From Lethocerus indicus (lineage: Eukaryota > Arthropoda > Insecta > Hemiptera > Belostomatidae), in the NCBI GenBank assembly GCA_019843655.1, contig JACDQD010000006.1:7990034-8054033 (forward strand): DNA of 64,000 bases, given 5' to 3'. The notes beneath the pieces were generated by a model. That model ran no database searches and was not told the origin of the DNA. It saw only the letters and a list, made by a program, of their open reading frames with translations. The first letter of the stretch is position 1; the number at the start of each line of letters is the position of its first letter. The position numbers and the translations under genes are program-made. Below, piece after piece: positions 1-13,300 of this stretch.

Positions 1-134
1 AAAACCTTTGGTAGTTACATTATTGTTTAGGAAACTAATGGTCTCTTTTGATGAGGTTGTTAACTTACAATGAATTCTTAATTAGTGAATTGCAAAAAAC
101 TAATTGGTTCTGTTCCAAAATAATTTATTTTCAG

Positions 135-2384
135 GTAAATCTCGAACTGCAGGTGAAGGATCTGTATTAAGTAAGTCAAGTTCAACTCCTAGTTTAGCAG
201 ACGCAGTTGAAGCTCAGGGTAAAGCATCAGTAGCAAGTACTGATCAAGCTACATCAGCAGATAATTTGGCAGCAAAGGTGAAATTTGTCATTTTGAGCGA
301 TTAATTCTGTTAGTCATTAAGAATACTGTTTCTTAATTTAAAATACGGTATTTTTTACAGCAAGCTGCTGCTGCTTTGGCAGATAGTGTACTGTCAGTAT
401 CTGTAGCAAAAGCTGGAGCTATTGTGGCCAATAGTGAACATGTTGCATCTGATTTGGCTACAATTGTTGAATCACTCCCTACTTTTGGTATGTTCATACA
501 TTTAAAGTTTATTTGGTAATTATTAAAGTTGATATGTATGTATTCTAGTTATTATGAGACCCTAAGTCTCATAAATATAAATATTTTCTACAGAAAATGA
601 AAGCAGTAACAATGTAGGTAAGAAGCAGAATGCAGATAAATCTGGAATTTGTATGGACACTAGTGTTGGAAAAACAAATCTTCTTCAGAATAACTCTTCC
701 CTTACTTCTCAGATCTGCAAGTCTCATTTCCAGTCATCCAAAATAAACAAGGTACTATTAAAATGAAACACAGTTGTTAGTATGTGTGATATATCTGTAT
801 ATATATTTTCTTTACAGTATACCAGATATGTCATGACAAAATATTAAAGTTGAGTTTGTTTTATACATTTTAGTTCAGCAGTTGTTCAGAGGATAATGTA
901 CAAGACAAAGGTAGTGATTTGTTAAGAAATAATACTAATAGTCTTCTGTCTGGGGATTTATTGCCACCTTCTCTTCTTGTTGGAACTTCAACAGGAGGTA
1001 TTGTTTCCCTTTCATAAGAAAAATAATTTGATACATAATAGTATATTAATACAAATTGTTATTATTTCTTTGGTTTAATCTACTTCCATTGTAAATGGTT
1101 TATTTTTTAAGGAACTATGCCACAGTCAGTGCGGATTAATGTTTCAAGTGGTAATGAATCTCAGGATCAGAAGGATGAAAAAACTCCTCGCTATAAAATG
1201 AAGCAGCAGTCATCAGACTGTAAGTATGAACAAATAGTTTGATCATGTACCTATAACAAATAAGATTGGTGTCATACGCAGAATAATTCTGTTAAGAAAA
1301 TAAAAATGGTCCATTTACATACCTAAGTTATTAACAGTCTTGATTAATTCCAATCTTTTTACAGCTGGTAAGAAAGATAAGTCAGATAGTAAAGACAAAG
1401 ACAATCGTGGTGCCAATCCTATGAGTATTTCAGTACCTAACCTCACATGCACAGCAAATACTGCCACCCTCGAACAAGGTAAATATTTTTTCCTACTTTT
1501 ATTAGTTGATATAGGAATAGAAGGTTAAAATTGCATAAGTAATGAGTTATATAAATATTTTGTGTTGAAGTAAAGCAGAAACTTATTATTTCAGTTTATC
1601 TTTTCTGAAAGTAATATTTATTTTATATTATAATTTGTGTATCTTGGTTAAATTGAAATGCTCAGATTTAGATAACACGTTTTTTGTTTCAATCATGAAG
1701 TTTTGATCGATTTAATGTTTGATATTCTTCAGGAAATGGTACTGGGTTGTTGGAGACATTTGCTGCAATGACAAGAAGGAGGGGAAACAATAGCAATTCA
1801 TCATCAAATAATGCGCCTTCATCTAATAGCAACACAAATCCGGCCAGCCTCTTCCCCCGAGGACCCAGTTCTGTTTCAAGCTTAGTTCGTTTAGCACTTT
1901 CAACTAATTTTCCAGGTAATTTATTCTAAAAATAATTTTTCTTAGTTTTAGCAAGTTGTTTCTGACATTGTTCATTTATTGAAAATTGTCATTTAGGAGG
2001 TTTGTTGAGCACTGCCCAGAGTTACCCTTCGCTGACTTCAGGTGGTGGGAGCAATGTTCCTGCTTCTGGAGGGGGCCCTCAGTGTCAAGCTCTCACTATG
2101 AGTTTGACATCTACCTCAAGCGACAGTGAACAAGTTAGTCTCGAGGTGATTGCTAGAATACTCTTTAACCCTAGAAATTGAGATTATGACTCAGTTGCTC
2201 CTTGGTTTCTTTCTAATTTTAATATTTTCTATTTTACTGAATTTTAATTTTTTTTTTGTTTCAATTGAATCTTCTTAAAGTTTGCTTGTCATTTAGGGCA
2301 TTGTAAATAGTGTAATTAAGTTAACAACTGTGATCTGACTATTTATGTATGTAGGGATAACCTTATATGAATTCTATTTCATTG

Positions 2385-2438
<54 letters not shown>

Positions 2439-5400
2439 CCCATTTATCATTCTTAATTATTTATTATATTTTTTTACCATTAGGATTTCTTGGAGAGCTG
2501 TAGGGCACCAACATTATTGGCTGAACTGGATGATGATGACATTCCCGATGAAGAGGACAATGATGATGATGAAAATGAAGATGATGATGACTACGGAGAG
2601 GTTATGGTCAGCACCAACTTGTTATCATTCATGGTAAACCCTGATTTTATTCCATTCACAGGTCAAGATGTCTTTGTGTGGACAACGTGCCTGTGAAGTT
2701 GTTACAAATGTCCAAGTATGGGGGTTCATTTGTTTCATCAAAGGTGGCTTGTGATTCATAGTCATTTCATTTTGAATAATGAATTGTTTATAGTATTCGG
2801 TAATGGAATGTTAGTTTGGCTATCAGTCCTCTTCGAATGTTTTGCGTGTGTTATACTGATGAGTTAAATAATGAAAGAATGTAGCAGATTTTTTCCATAT
2901 TTTTAATTAATGTCATAAGGTAAAATTATTGCAATGTTCATCTTTAAATTACAATTGGAAATTCTTTTCTGTTTAAATGCATGATTCACATATATTGGCA
3001 ATTAGCACAATTGCACGGATAACAAATATAGAGAATGGGGCGCATAACAGCTATCCTTAATTGCACCCCTAAAAAAATACTGAGAAAAAAATGCATGATG
3101 AGCTTGAATTTAAAATTTACGCTATTTTCACTTTTCAGGAAATAATTAGCAATGCAGTATTTCTCATTTCCTGAATTTTTTTGAAGTTCACTCCACCTCA
3201 GTAAAAACTTGTGTTATGTTTTGTCTTTTGATTGTTATAGTACATTTAATTTGTGTGTCTGTGTATTTGTAACTACATAATTCATGTTGACATTATACAC
3301 ACCTCTGACTTTGGACTAATGAATTTTTTTAGTAATTGTAGAGTTTATGGATAGGACAAGATATTTTTGAGTGTAATAATAAATGTGGCAGTTTTTATAC
3401 ACACAGAATACATTATAAGTTTCCTTTTATTGCACATAATTATTTTGCTATCTGCAATCAAACCGGCTCACGATTTGCTTTTTTTATGGTGTTAATAATT
3501 AAAAACAATTTTCATGATTCATTTATTTTTTAAAATATAGGAAGAAGAAGGGTATGAAGGTCGAAATATAGCAGTAAGCGGAAGTAAACGCAGGTCGTGG
3601 GATGATGAATTTGTTTTGAAAGGCCAGTTTTCAGCTTTAATACCTGCATTTGATCCAAGGCCTGGAAGAGTGAATGTGAACCAGACAACAGATCTGGAGG
3701 TCCCTGTACCTGGAAGTGAACGTACTGAATCAACACCAAGTCTGGAAACTACACATCAACCAAAACTTCAGTTGACTCTTAAGGGTCCCAATATCCCTGG
3801 TGTAAGTTTGAACTTGTAGTTTTAACTCTTTATTATTTATGTGGGTGATTCTTAATTCTGAATTATATCTTCCTCAAATTTCCTACTTATTTACTTGTTT
3901 TAACAATATTTACCTGCAATATAAAACTACAAATAACAAACCTTTAATAATAAAACGAATAATTATGGCTGCATTTATTTCAATTAATTGGTAGTTAAGA
4001 AAATATAATTGGCTATAGTTATACTGTCATTGGTTCCTGTTGATCATATGAAACTTTAAAAAAAATATTTATTAACTACCTTTTGATTTATAAGGTACCT
4101 TGGTAATTAATATTTTAACAAAATAATATGTGAATGAACAGTTCATTTGTGATAAAGATAGTTTCCTGGTAAAAATATGTCCTTTTGACAAATATAAGTA
4201 AAAAAAAATACAAAATTGTTCAGATTATTAATCTAGAGAAATTTCAGGTTCAGGATGTAGAAGTAGAATTAGCTAATCCTCATTGGACAATATTTCATGC
4301 TGTCCAAGATCTTATTCAACAAACTGATTTGGGCACTAGACAAGACAAGATGAGAAGGATATGGGAACCAACATACACGTATGTAGCTCATTTATCACAG
4401 CTTTTTTTACTTATAAATAAACCATTATTTTCGAAATATTATTTTATTTGTAACATATTATATGTATTGTATTATTTTTTGCGCAGTATAATGTATCGAG
4501 AAGTCAAAGATGACTACATAACAGAGAAGGAAGGTGGAGATAGCACACCGGTGATTACTATTCATAAACGTGGTTCCTGGCTGAGTTCTCCTTCCACTCC
4601 AACACCTACACCAACTCATACTACATCTTCATGTACTGCTCAGCAAGTCCTAGACCTCTTGAAACATCTGTATGTTTTAACACAACACAAAGATGATGGA
4701 ATGTATTTAGGTATGCTTAAGTTAACTTCAGGTTTAAGTTAAGTTTTGTCAAATAACAACAGAATTCAATCACCATGAAATTATAACATAACACTTTTAA
4801 ATTCGTAGTCTCATTATGTATTGCAATGAATTTGTTTTAAACATTGAACAGATGAAAATGAGATCACTATGACGAAAGAAGACCTGCACAGTAAAAAAGT
4901 AACAAATAAGCTGCTACAACAACTGCAAGACCCGTTGGTACTCAGTGCTGGAGCATTGCCATCTTGGTGTGAACATCTTACACAAGAATTTCCATTCTTG
5001 TTTCCATTTGATACCAGACACTTGTACTTCACCTGCACAGCTTTTGGTGCTTCTCGGTAGTTAATCTTGTTATCTTTCTCTAATTATACCAAAATGCCAC
5101 TATTTAATTTACCTGGGCTTAGTAATGTTTCACAACTTCTTTGAACACTTTAATTTAAAGAAAGAAAATTATTTTGTTCAGAATATTTATAAATGTACAC
5201 AATTTGATATAGTCTGTAATTTTACGGAATGTGCATTTATTTTGTATTCTCTTTTGTTGTAGATCTATAGTTTGGTTGCAAGGGCAGAGGGATGTTAATT
5301 TGGAAAGACAACGTGGTCCTGGATTGAGCCCCAGAAGGGATGACCCACATGAGTATAGGGTTGGGCGATTGAAACATGAGCGAGTCAAAGTACCCAGAGA

Positions 5401-8400
5401 TGGTGACCTCCTTGCCTGGGCTATGCAAGTCATGTCTTTGCATGCATCGAGGAAATCTATTCTTGAGGTAACAAAGTTTTGCTGTTGCAAATGAGCTTTT
5501 CAAGTTGAGAAAAGTAAAAAGCTTTTCATTCCCTCCTTGTTTATATTTTATTAATATTTATGTAATATTTATATGTTATGTTTAATATGTTATACACATA
5601 TAATATGTTGTAGGTTGAATTTCAAGGTGAAGAAGGTACTGGTCTTGGTCCTACGCTTGAATTCTATGCCTTAGTTGCAGCTGAACTTCAGAGGAAAGAT
5701 CTAGGTAATATTGTAACCATTGTTAGTTGTTTTTTCTTAACCAAGTATCAAACTAAGGAACCAAAGTTACTTTATTTTTAAATTATTGATATTATTAAAT
5801 TTCATTTTTAATGTTCTGTTGTAACATTTCTTTGTATTGATTATTTCCTAGGACTTTGGATTTGTGATGATGAAATTCCTGGAGGATCACCAGTTGATTT
5901 AGGGGAAGGAATGAAGCCCCCAGGATATTATGTTCGCAGGCCAAATGGGCTGTTCCCTGCTCCTTTGCCTCAGGTAATTGACTGGCAGCTGATTAGTTAC
6001 TAAATGTCGGTTTATTTCAGCAATTATTTTTGTCTTATTTTATGGAAGTTTGTTCCTGAAGCAGGTGTATTCTTTGGAGTACTTAGGATTAATTCTTACA
6101 TGAAGAACTGTCCTATATCTCACATCTGGATAAAAGATATTAACTTAATTTATTATTGGACTCTGCAACTAATGTTAATTTATGTATTTTATAATTTCAT
6201 ATTTTTTCAAATTCATTGCTTTATCTGATTATTTAATAATTGTTAGTAATCACATAATGACTAATTGAAAGACTAATTTGCTGTATTTATTTTTATAAAC
6301 TGATTATAACAATTATACAGAATATTGACATTGAAACGATTTCCTGTACAATGCTATGAAGTCTTCTATTTAAATGTACCCATGTATAGTATTGTTCATA
6401 AAATTTACTGTTTTAAACAGTGTTAAATAGGGTGCCCCAGATAAGTTTTAATTAGGGTTGAACAAAATGTTCTACAAGTTATTGAAAATGGTTATGTTGT
6501 GGTTACTTTTTCTGATATAATTTTTTGGTAATGAAACCACTGTTTTATATTGGGACTACTTCTAATAGCAATTTATTATAGGATTCTGCTCATTGTGATG
6601 CTGCTGTGAAATACTTCTGGTTCTTGGGTGTGTTTTTGGCAAAGGTTTTACAAGACAACAGACTTGTTGATCTACCACTTTCCCAGCAGTTCCTTAAACT
6701 TATTTGTCAAGGGGACATAAGAAACCATGTGCATGAGAGGTATGTTTATCACAGTATGCAGAAATTAATTAAAAATCCTAAGTTGTGGTGGCATAAAAAA
6801 TACATATGTGAGTGAACTTTTTAAAATTAGAATAATTATCATAAGAATTCCTGAACATAAAAAAGTGTTGAAAATTACCATCGTTAAATAACATAATTTT
6901 TTTTTTTTAATGAATCTTTCTTTTCCTGTTAAGATTTAAGAATTGCTTAAAATATCACTTAAATGATGTTTTTATTTTGAACATTAAATATGTTAAACAT
7001 TTATGTTAAATGTAATTTTATATTGGAATAAAATCATGTAATTTTTCATCAATATATTTTTTGTAGGTTTGGTATTATGTCAAGGAGTAGGAGTGGTGAT
7101 GATGATATGATGGTTTCTTCTCTTATATCGGATATGAGTGAAAAAGAACTTGAATTTGATCCTCCCAAGCTGACTGCCAACAGAGAAAAACCATGGTTTG
7201 TTTTGTTTTTCTAATTATTGATTCTAATTGAAGGGACCAAAATATAATTGGAGTATACTATAGTATATTGGGAAAACTGTCACATTGTTACATATTTATT
7301 GGTGTTACTTCCTGCAGGTTCAGTGGACTTTTGACACTGGATGATCTCAGAGAAATTGATCCTGTCCGGGGGAGGTTCTTGGCAGAACTTGGTGAACTGG
7401 CAACAAGGAAGGCTAGAATAGCGATGGACAACACCCTCAGTATAGAAACTAGGGCACATCAGATTCAGAATCTGTCATTTGTTTCATCCTCATCAGCTGG
7501 CCAACCCATTCGCTTAGAAGACCTGGCAATTAGTTTCACTTATCTTCCATCTTCCAATGTCTTTGGTTATGCAGCAGCAGATCTCACTCCAAATGGATCA
7601 GATATTGAGGTAATAGACTCTTGTTCAGTGGCTTGTGTTTGTCTCAAAACCATTGGCACTAATAGCTGTGCCAGTTTGATTCTAGTGTAGTAGTAAATAT
7701 GTTCTGTAGAGGTTTTGCAGAATTTTCTGATAATTAAAAGTTTATTTTATATAGTTTGCTATAGAATGGTTTTATTTTCAATTAGGTTGGTCTGGAGAAT
7801 GTTGAAGAGTATATGGAGTTGACAACTGAATTCTGCCTGGAGGTGGGTATAGCTAGGCAGATGGAAGCTTTCCGAAATGGATTTTCAAGGGTTTTCCCAA
7901 TGGAGAAGCTGCGATCATTTAGTCCACAAGAAACAAGGCTTATGCTTTGTGGAGACCAGAACCCACACTGGACTAAAGAAGATCTCATCAATTATACAGA
8001 GCCCAAACTTGGCTACACGAGAGAAAGGTAAGGTTTATAATTGGTATCAATACACAATTAATAGACACAGGTAGCCGTAATTTGCTGAATTCCTTGAACA
8101 TTTACCAGGATGGCAGGCCATAGAGTCAATTACAAATGAATTTCTCCTATTTGTCCTAGTAGTCATAGTGATATTAAGTATACATTTTAATATTATTTTT
8201 GTTTGTTTCAGTCCTGGTTTTCTTAGATTTGTGAATGTGTTGTTGGGTATGAACGGTGAGGAACGCAAAGCGTTCCTGCAGTTCACAACAGGATGCTCTT
8301 CACTGCCACCCGGTGGACTGATGAACCTCCAACCGCGATTGACCATCGTGCGGAAGGTGGATGCTGGTGAAGGCAGTTACCCTTCGGTCAATACTTGCGT

Positions 8401-8494
8401 CCACTACCTCAAACTCCCCGACTATCCTACCGAAGATATATTGAGGGAGCGCCTTCTTACTGCCACACGTGAAAAGGGTTTTCATCTCAATTGA
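135..8494 (+). CDS. ctrip: TRIP12-like HECT E3 ubiquitin-protein ligase, C-terminal part (5' truncated by window)
   Basis: HECT-type E3 ligase that takes ubiquitin onto a catalytic cysteine and passes it to nuclear substrates. In vertebrates TRIP12 acts in the ubiquitin-fusion-degradation pathway and on DNA-damage and chromatin regulators. Seen exons: 135-277, 361-487, 594-751, 874-997, 1112-1219, 1365-1478, 1733-1915, 1997-2145, 2484-2606 (end uncertain, 2600 also fits), 3541-3801, 4248-4378, 4487-4710, 4852-5056, 5263-5467, 5614-5704, 5852-5973, 6582-6739, 7067-7195, 7318-7609, 7786-8027, 8212-8494. Joined they give 1,189 in-frame residues. Order: low-complexity Ser/Ala/Asn-rich linker, acidic Asp/Glu run (about 2523-2600), the conserved block [14 protein letters not shown], then the HECT domain ([23 protein letters not shown]). 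The catalytic Cys lies in [12 protein letters not shown] (codon 8396-8398), and the protein ends FHLN. The ARM and WWE domains known in the family must lie upstream of the window. Identity is very secure; exon 9's donor is not. Confidence 0.95.
2391..2435. repeat. (AT)n microsatellite in a TRIP12 intron
   Basis: About 22 uninterrupted AT units in the 338-nt intron between the exons ending at 2145 and starting at 2484. It lies about 50 nt upstream of the splice acceptor. Confidence 0.95.
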
Positions 8495-8615
8495 ACTCTT
8501 CACTATTTGATAATTTTTGTCTTCTTTTTTTCTTTTTTTAATTACAAGTGTTGATTTGTTGTGTTTTTGTACCTGACAGAATCTCCAAGACTAATGACTA
8601 TTTTCTTTTTAATTG

Positions 8616-8621
8616 AATAAA
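8616..8621 (+). promoter_or_regulatory. Polyadenylation signal of the TRIP12 gene
   Basis: An AATAAA hexamer lies 122 nt after the TRIP12 stop codon, in AT-rich 3' UTR. It is the first good signal downstream, so it is the likely cleavage guide. There are no transcript data to confirm it. Confidence 0.6.
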
Positions 8622-9414
8622 ATCGATTGTTTATATATATGAATTTTTGAATATATGTATAAATGTAAAGTTATGGTGTTTGTAGATGTTTTGTTCTCTT
8701 GAGGAAGTAAATTTTAAATTATTAAAAAAACCAAAAAAACGCCTGGATCGTTGAATAGTTGTAAAATATATATAAGAAGTTATTGCGCCCATTTAAACAG
8801 GCTAAATTTCTGATTGCTTTTGTCTTAATTATAATTGCTTAGCGGTGCTTTTATTAAAGCTAGTCGTAGTATCGCGAAAATTATTTATAACGGGAATTTT
8901 CTTTAAATTCTCTGTGCCTTACTGCACATTACTGAATAAAAAACCATTATATAAATATATGAACTTCAAAAATATATACCGTCGCTTATTATATGTACAT
9001 AGTTAGGAAAAATTAATGTCATTCGAATATCAAGTGAAAGTGTTATGTGCTTATTGCACACTAATGGGGTATGATTTAAATAGTGAGAATTGCGCAAAAT
9101 GTATTATTATAATTTGTGATCTATTAGTTTAATGAATAATATAAAATGTGATGGGTGAAAATTAAATTGTATGACTGGACCGTAATAAATGATATTTTCC
9201 AAGATGTCATAACTTTTCATTTTGTTCTCTCAATATGAAATTTCTGGCTATTGTCAGTTAAAATATTTCCTTTCCCTCTTCCATTAAATGTTACCCTACT
9301 GATGAACATACCTAATAGTGGAATATATCGTGAAGCGTATGTCAGTTGCCAGAGAATGGACAACGTTTGACAGATTTTGTTCAAACTTGGCACATGCATC
9401 TCATCCCCAGGAAG
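8622..9414. other. Intergenic spacer between TRIP12 and the foldback repeat
   Basis: AT-rich DNA downstream of the TRIP12 polyadenylation signal. I see no coding exon, RNA gene or clear repeat here. Confidence 0.6.
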
Positions 9415-10045
9415 ATACTGTACAAATATATCACGTTTTTTTAAATAAAATAATTTCCCCACCTGCATAAACTTGCATGATATGCTGTGTCTTTCATTTT
9501 ATATATTATATAGTAATAGATGTAGTAAGAGACTGTATTTGATCGTTTATACTTAACTAGTTGTCGAATAAAATATATTTTACTGGAAAAATAATTCATA
9601 CTTGCTGATAAAAATGAATGAGTAATGAAAAAGATTTGCACAAACAGCAGTTTTACTACCAGTAACCATTTTAAACGTTACCAGAGTCAGAAAAATTCCG
9701 CAAGAGAGTAGCACTACACGGAGATTAATTTTCCCTGACACTCTCTACCGGCTCTCGTAACGGTCCGCGAGGTTGCGGCAACCGCAAAATGGCTACCAAT
9801 AGTAAAACTTCAGTTTATGCAAATATTTTTTTTCATTAATAACTCATTTTTATGAGCGAGTACAAATTGTTTTTCAATAAAAATATATTTTAATTGAATG
9901 ATCAAGTACAGTGTTTACTAATCTATTACTATATAATATATATAAAATGAAAGATGCACATATAATATGTATTTTTTTCATTAATGCTATGACATATTTA
10001 TGAACGGAAAATAATTGTTCTAGTAAATTATATTTTATTTGTACA
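9415..10045. repeat. Large imperfect inverted repeat (foldback element or MITE)
   Basis: The left arm (confident part about 9476-9674) reads as the reverse complement of the right arm (about 9787-9970). Matches include CTTTCATTTTATATA, AGTAATAGAT, AAAATATATTTT, ATAAAAATGA and AGTTTTACTA...CCATTTT. By eye the arms are roughly 80-90% matched over about 200 nt. Weaker similarity extends to about 9415 and 10045. The 110-nt centre also partly folds: ACCAGAGTCAG pairs loosely with CTGACACTCT, around a small GC-rich loop. No transposase is present. It could be a foldback/MITE insertion or a long hairpin-RNA locus. It ends about 350 nt before the gamma-tubulin start codon. Confidence 0.8.
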
Positions 10046-10392
10046 AGTTTCTAAAAATAAAATTTCCCTCGTCTCTTAATAGCAAATATTAGAAAATTGA
10101 AAATTAATTTTAATGAGATAAGTGACTAATTTTTGTATAATTAAAATTCCTGGCAGTTGATTTATTTGTCGATTGTTTTATAGGAAATTTAGCCGGAACT
10201 ATACACGTGATTGAACGAATATGAAGTAGTTTTCAAAAATATATTTTTGGCATTGATCGGGAGAAATGCGCTCCTAATCGTTCCTGGCGGTTTGAAATCA
10301 AAGTCATTCAGGTTATAATTGTCGGCGGTTTACCTTTAAGGCGGTATTTCTCTTCTGTTGTAATAACTCTCTGGACTTCTTCTCTTTTAGAG
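10046..10392 (+). promoter_or_regulatory. Gamma-tubulin upstream region (promoter and 5' UTR)
   Basis: The 350 nt before the gamma-tubulin ATG must hold part or all of its promoter and 5' UTR. No TATA box is obvious. A pyrimidine-rich stretch ending TTTTAG sits 2 nt before the start codon at 10391-10392, so a 5'-UTR intron acceptor there is possible but unproven. Confidence 0.4.
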
Positions 10393-13300
10393 ATGCCTTG
10401 TGAAATTATAACGCTACAGCTTGGTCAGTGTGGAAACCAAAGTGAGTTAACAAAATTTGAGAGTTATTTTACTACATAAATTCAAGGTTACTTGTAATAC
10501 GCCGTTCTTCCATGTAAAGAAGTCTTTTGTTGGGATTTTTTATGATTTTATGAGATACCGCTTTACTTTGTATTTTTAAAACTTTAGAACCCCTAATATG
10601 TGGTTCATCAATGTATATTCTCATTGTCAATAATGCATGAGCTGTGTTAGAGTTTTAGTTTATTTTTCTAGTTAATGTCTAGTAGTGTTCGTTAATGAGC
10701 TATTTAGTCGCCTTCTGCCTTGTTCACCTTCTATGAAAGACCAGTTTTGGGTTTCAGCCATTTTAATTAACATTACATCAGCAAATTAACAAGGTACCTA
10801 TGATGTCAGCTGTCAATGAAGTATCCTCTTAGTACTGGTAATGTGTTTTTTGCAGTTACATAAGTTGGTTGAAACCTTTTTTCAGAAAGTAACTTCTGTT
10901 TTTTGAAATAATAGAATGAGCTAATAGTTTATGTATGAAATAAACTTAATAGTTATTCTAGTTGCTTTTTTTAAGTTTGCAAGCAAAAAAATAGTGTATC
11001 CCATGATTGCTTCTGCATCTTATCCACCATTATATCTTTTTTACATCAGCTCTGTAAATAAAAATTGATTAATTCTTATATCTAGATGTATATTGGGTGA
11101 CAGTACTTAAATGCCCCTAAATTCAATGTTGCAGTTGGTTTTGAATTCTGGAAGAAACTGTGCGCAGAACATGCCATCAGTCCAGAAGGGACATTGGAGA
11201 GTTTTGCCACAGAAGGGCCAGATAGAAAAGACGTTTTCTTTTATCAGGTTCGTTGGGTTTCATAGATAATGATGTTAATTGTATTAATGGAATTGATGGT
11301 TTTTCACTTGTATTTCAATTTTTCAGGCAGATGATGAACATTATATACCTCGGGCTATTCTCCTAGATTTGGAACCAAGGGTTATTCAGGCCATTAAAAA
11401 TTCTCAATATGCAAAAGTAATTGATTCTTTATTTAATAATTTCTGATATATTGTTGGGTAATTATTTTAAGACTCTGTTTTTTCAGTTGTACAACCCTGA
11501 AAATATTTACTTATCAAAAGATGGGGGTGGTGCTGGAAATAACTGGGCATCCGGATACTGTCAGGGTGAAAGACTGCAGGAAGAAATTTTTGATATAATT
11601 GAACGTGAAGCTGAAAACAGTGACAGCTTAGAGGTATTTTTTTGTTATATTATTTATAATTAAGAATAATATATTTATTTACTAATTTATGTAAATATAC
11701 AGGTGTACTTTTTTATTAGGATTATTTATGTATAGGATTTATAATGTAATATGCACATTATGATTTAACATGTTCTGTACTTATTTTGAAATTAGGTTTA
11801 AATAAATGAAACAATTCCATTATTTATATTTCTCATGCATCTATTTAATGTTTTGTCAGAATATAGTTAGTTAACTTCTGCTTAACTGATGAGTGATTAA
11901 TGATGACATTTCTTCTAATATTCTTTTTCAGGGATTTGTGCTATGCCATTCCATAGCAGGTGGTACAGGTTCTGGTATGGGATCATACCTTCTTGAAAAA
12001 CTAGCTGACAGATTTCCCAAGAAAATAATTGAAACTTATAGTGTGTTTCCCAACCAGAATGAAATAAGGTATAATTCTCAGTTGTTTTATTTTTTGTGAC
12101 CCTATTTCAGTGGTTAATTATAATTCAATATTTGGCCATGGGTAAATAATAGCATATAATATAAGTAAAATTAAGAATGTTAATATTTATGATTTTCATA
12201 TTATAGATGCACATTCTTTTTGTTGCAGTGATGTTGTAGTACAACCATATAACTCATTGCTTACACTTAAAAGATTGACAAGATCTGCAGATTGTGTAGT
12301 TGTGTTGGACAATACTGCTTTGAATAGGATAGCTACCGATAGGTTGCATATTCAGAAGCCTACATTTTCACAAATCAATTCCCTTGTGTCAACTATAATG
12401 TCTGTTAGTACTGCAACACTCAGGTAATAAACTTCTTTCAATCTCATCATAACAAGATTTTAAGAGTTGTCTGTATGTACATACATTTGCAATTAGAAAG
12501 GAAAGCACATAGTAGGAATTAATCCTGTTTACTTCAATTTATTAGCCTACTGTTTAGGTAAAAACTAGGTTTAGATTGGACAATTTTTCTGTCCCAGTTT
12601 CATTTGGTTTCTTGCTTTAGTTTCAATTTTTTCCTTAAATGATTCTTTCTTAGTTCCAACTTGTTTATTTTTAATTATTTCCTAATTAGGATGTTCCATG
12701 AATTGATTTTAATGGCTGTTGGAAATGTTCTATAAATAATTTATCATCATCATGCACTCTGATCATGCATAATCATGCAATCTCTGTTTTAAGGTAAACA
12801 TAAAATCCAAATAACAATTAATGAGAACAAAGTTATGGTTTCAGATATCCGTCTTATATGAACAATGACCTGATAGGATTAATAGCACCATTGATACCAA
12901 CTCCTAGACTACATTTCTTAATGACTGGTTATACACCACTTACTGGTGATCATGAGGTATTGGAGTTAGATTATTTATATTCTACTCAGTTTATTTACAT
13001 AGTGATTATTGTAAGATTTAGCTTGTTATATCTAATTAGGAAACATCAGTAAGGAAAACATCAGTGTTGGATGTTATGCGAAGGTTATTACAACCCAAAA
13101 ATATGATGGTTTCTACTGAGCTTGATAGACTTGGAACACATTGCTACATTTCAATCTTAAATATTATTCAGGTGAAATATTGATTATCTTTTTTATATGT
13201 TGTTTTATTTGTGTACAGGAAAAAATTCAGTGATCCAATATTTCATGCATATATTTTTAATACATTTTTTATAAGTATATTAATTTATGTTTGATTAGTT

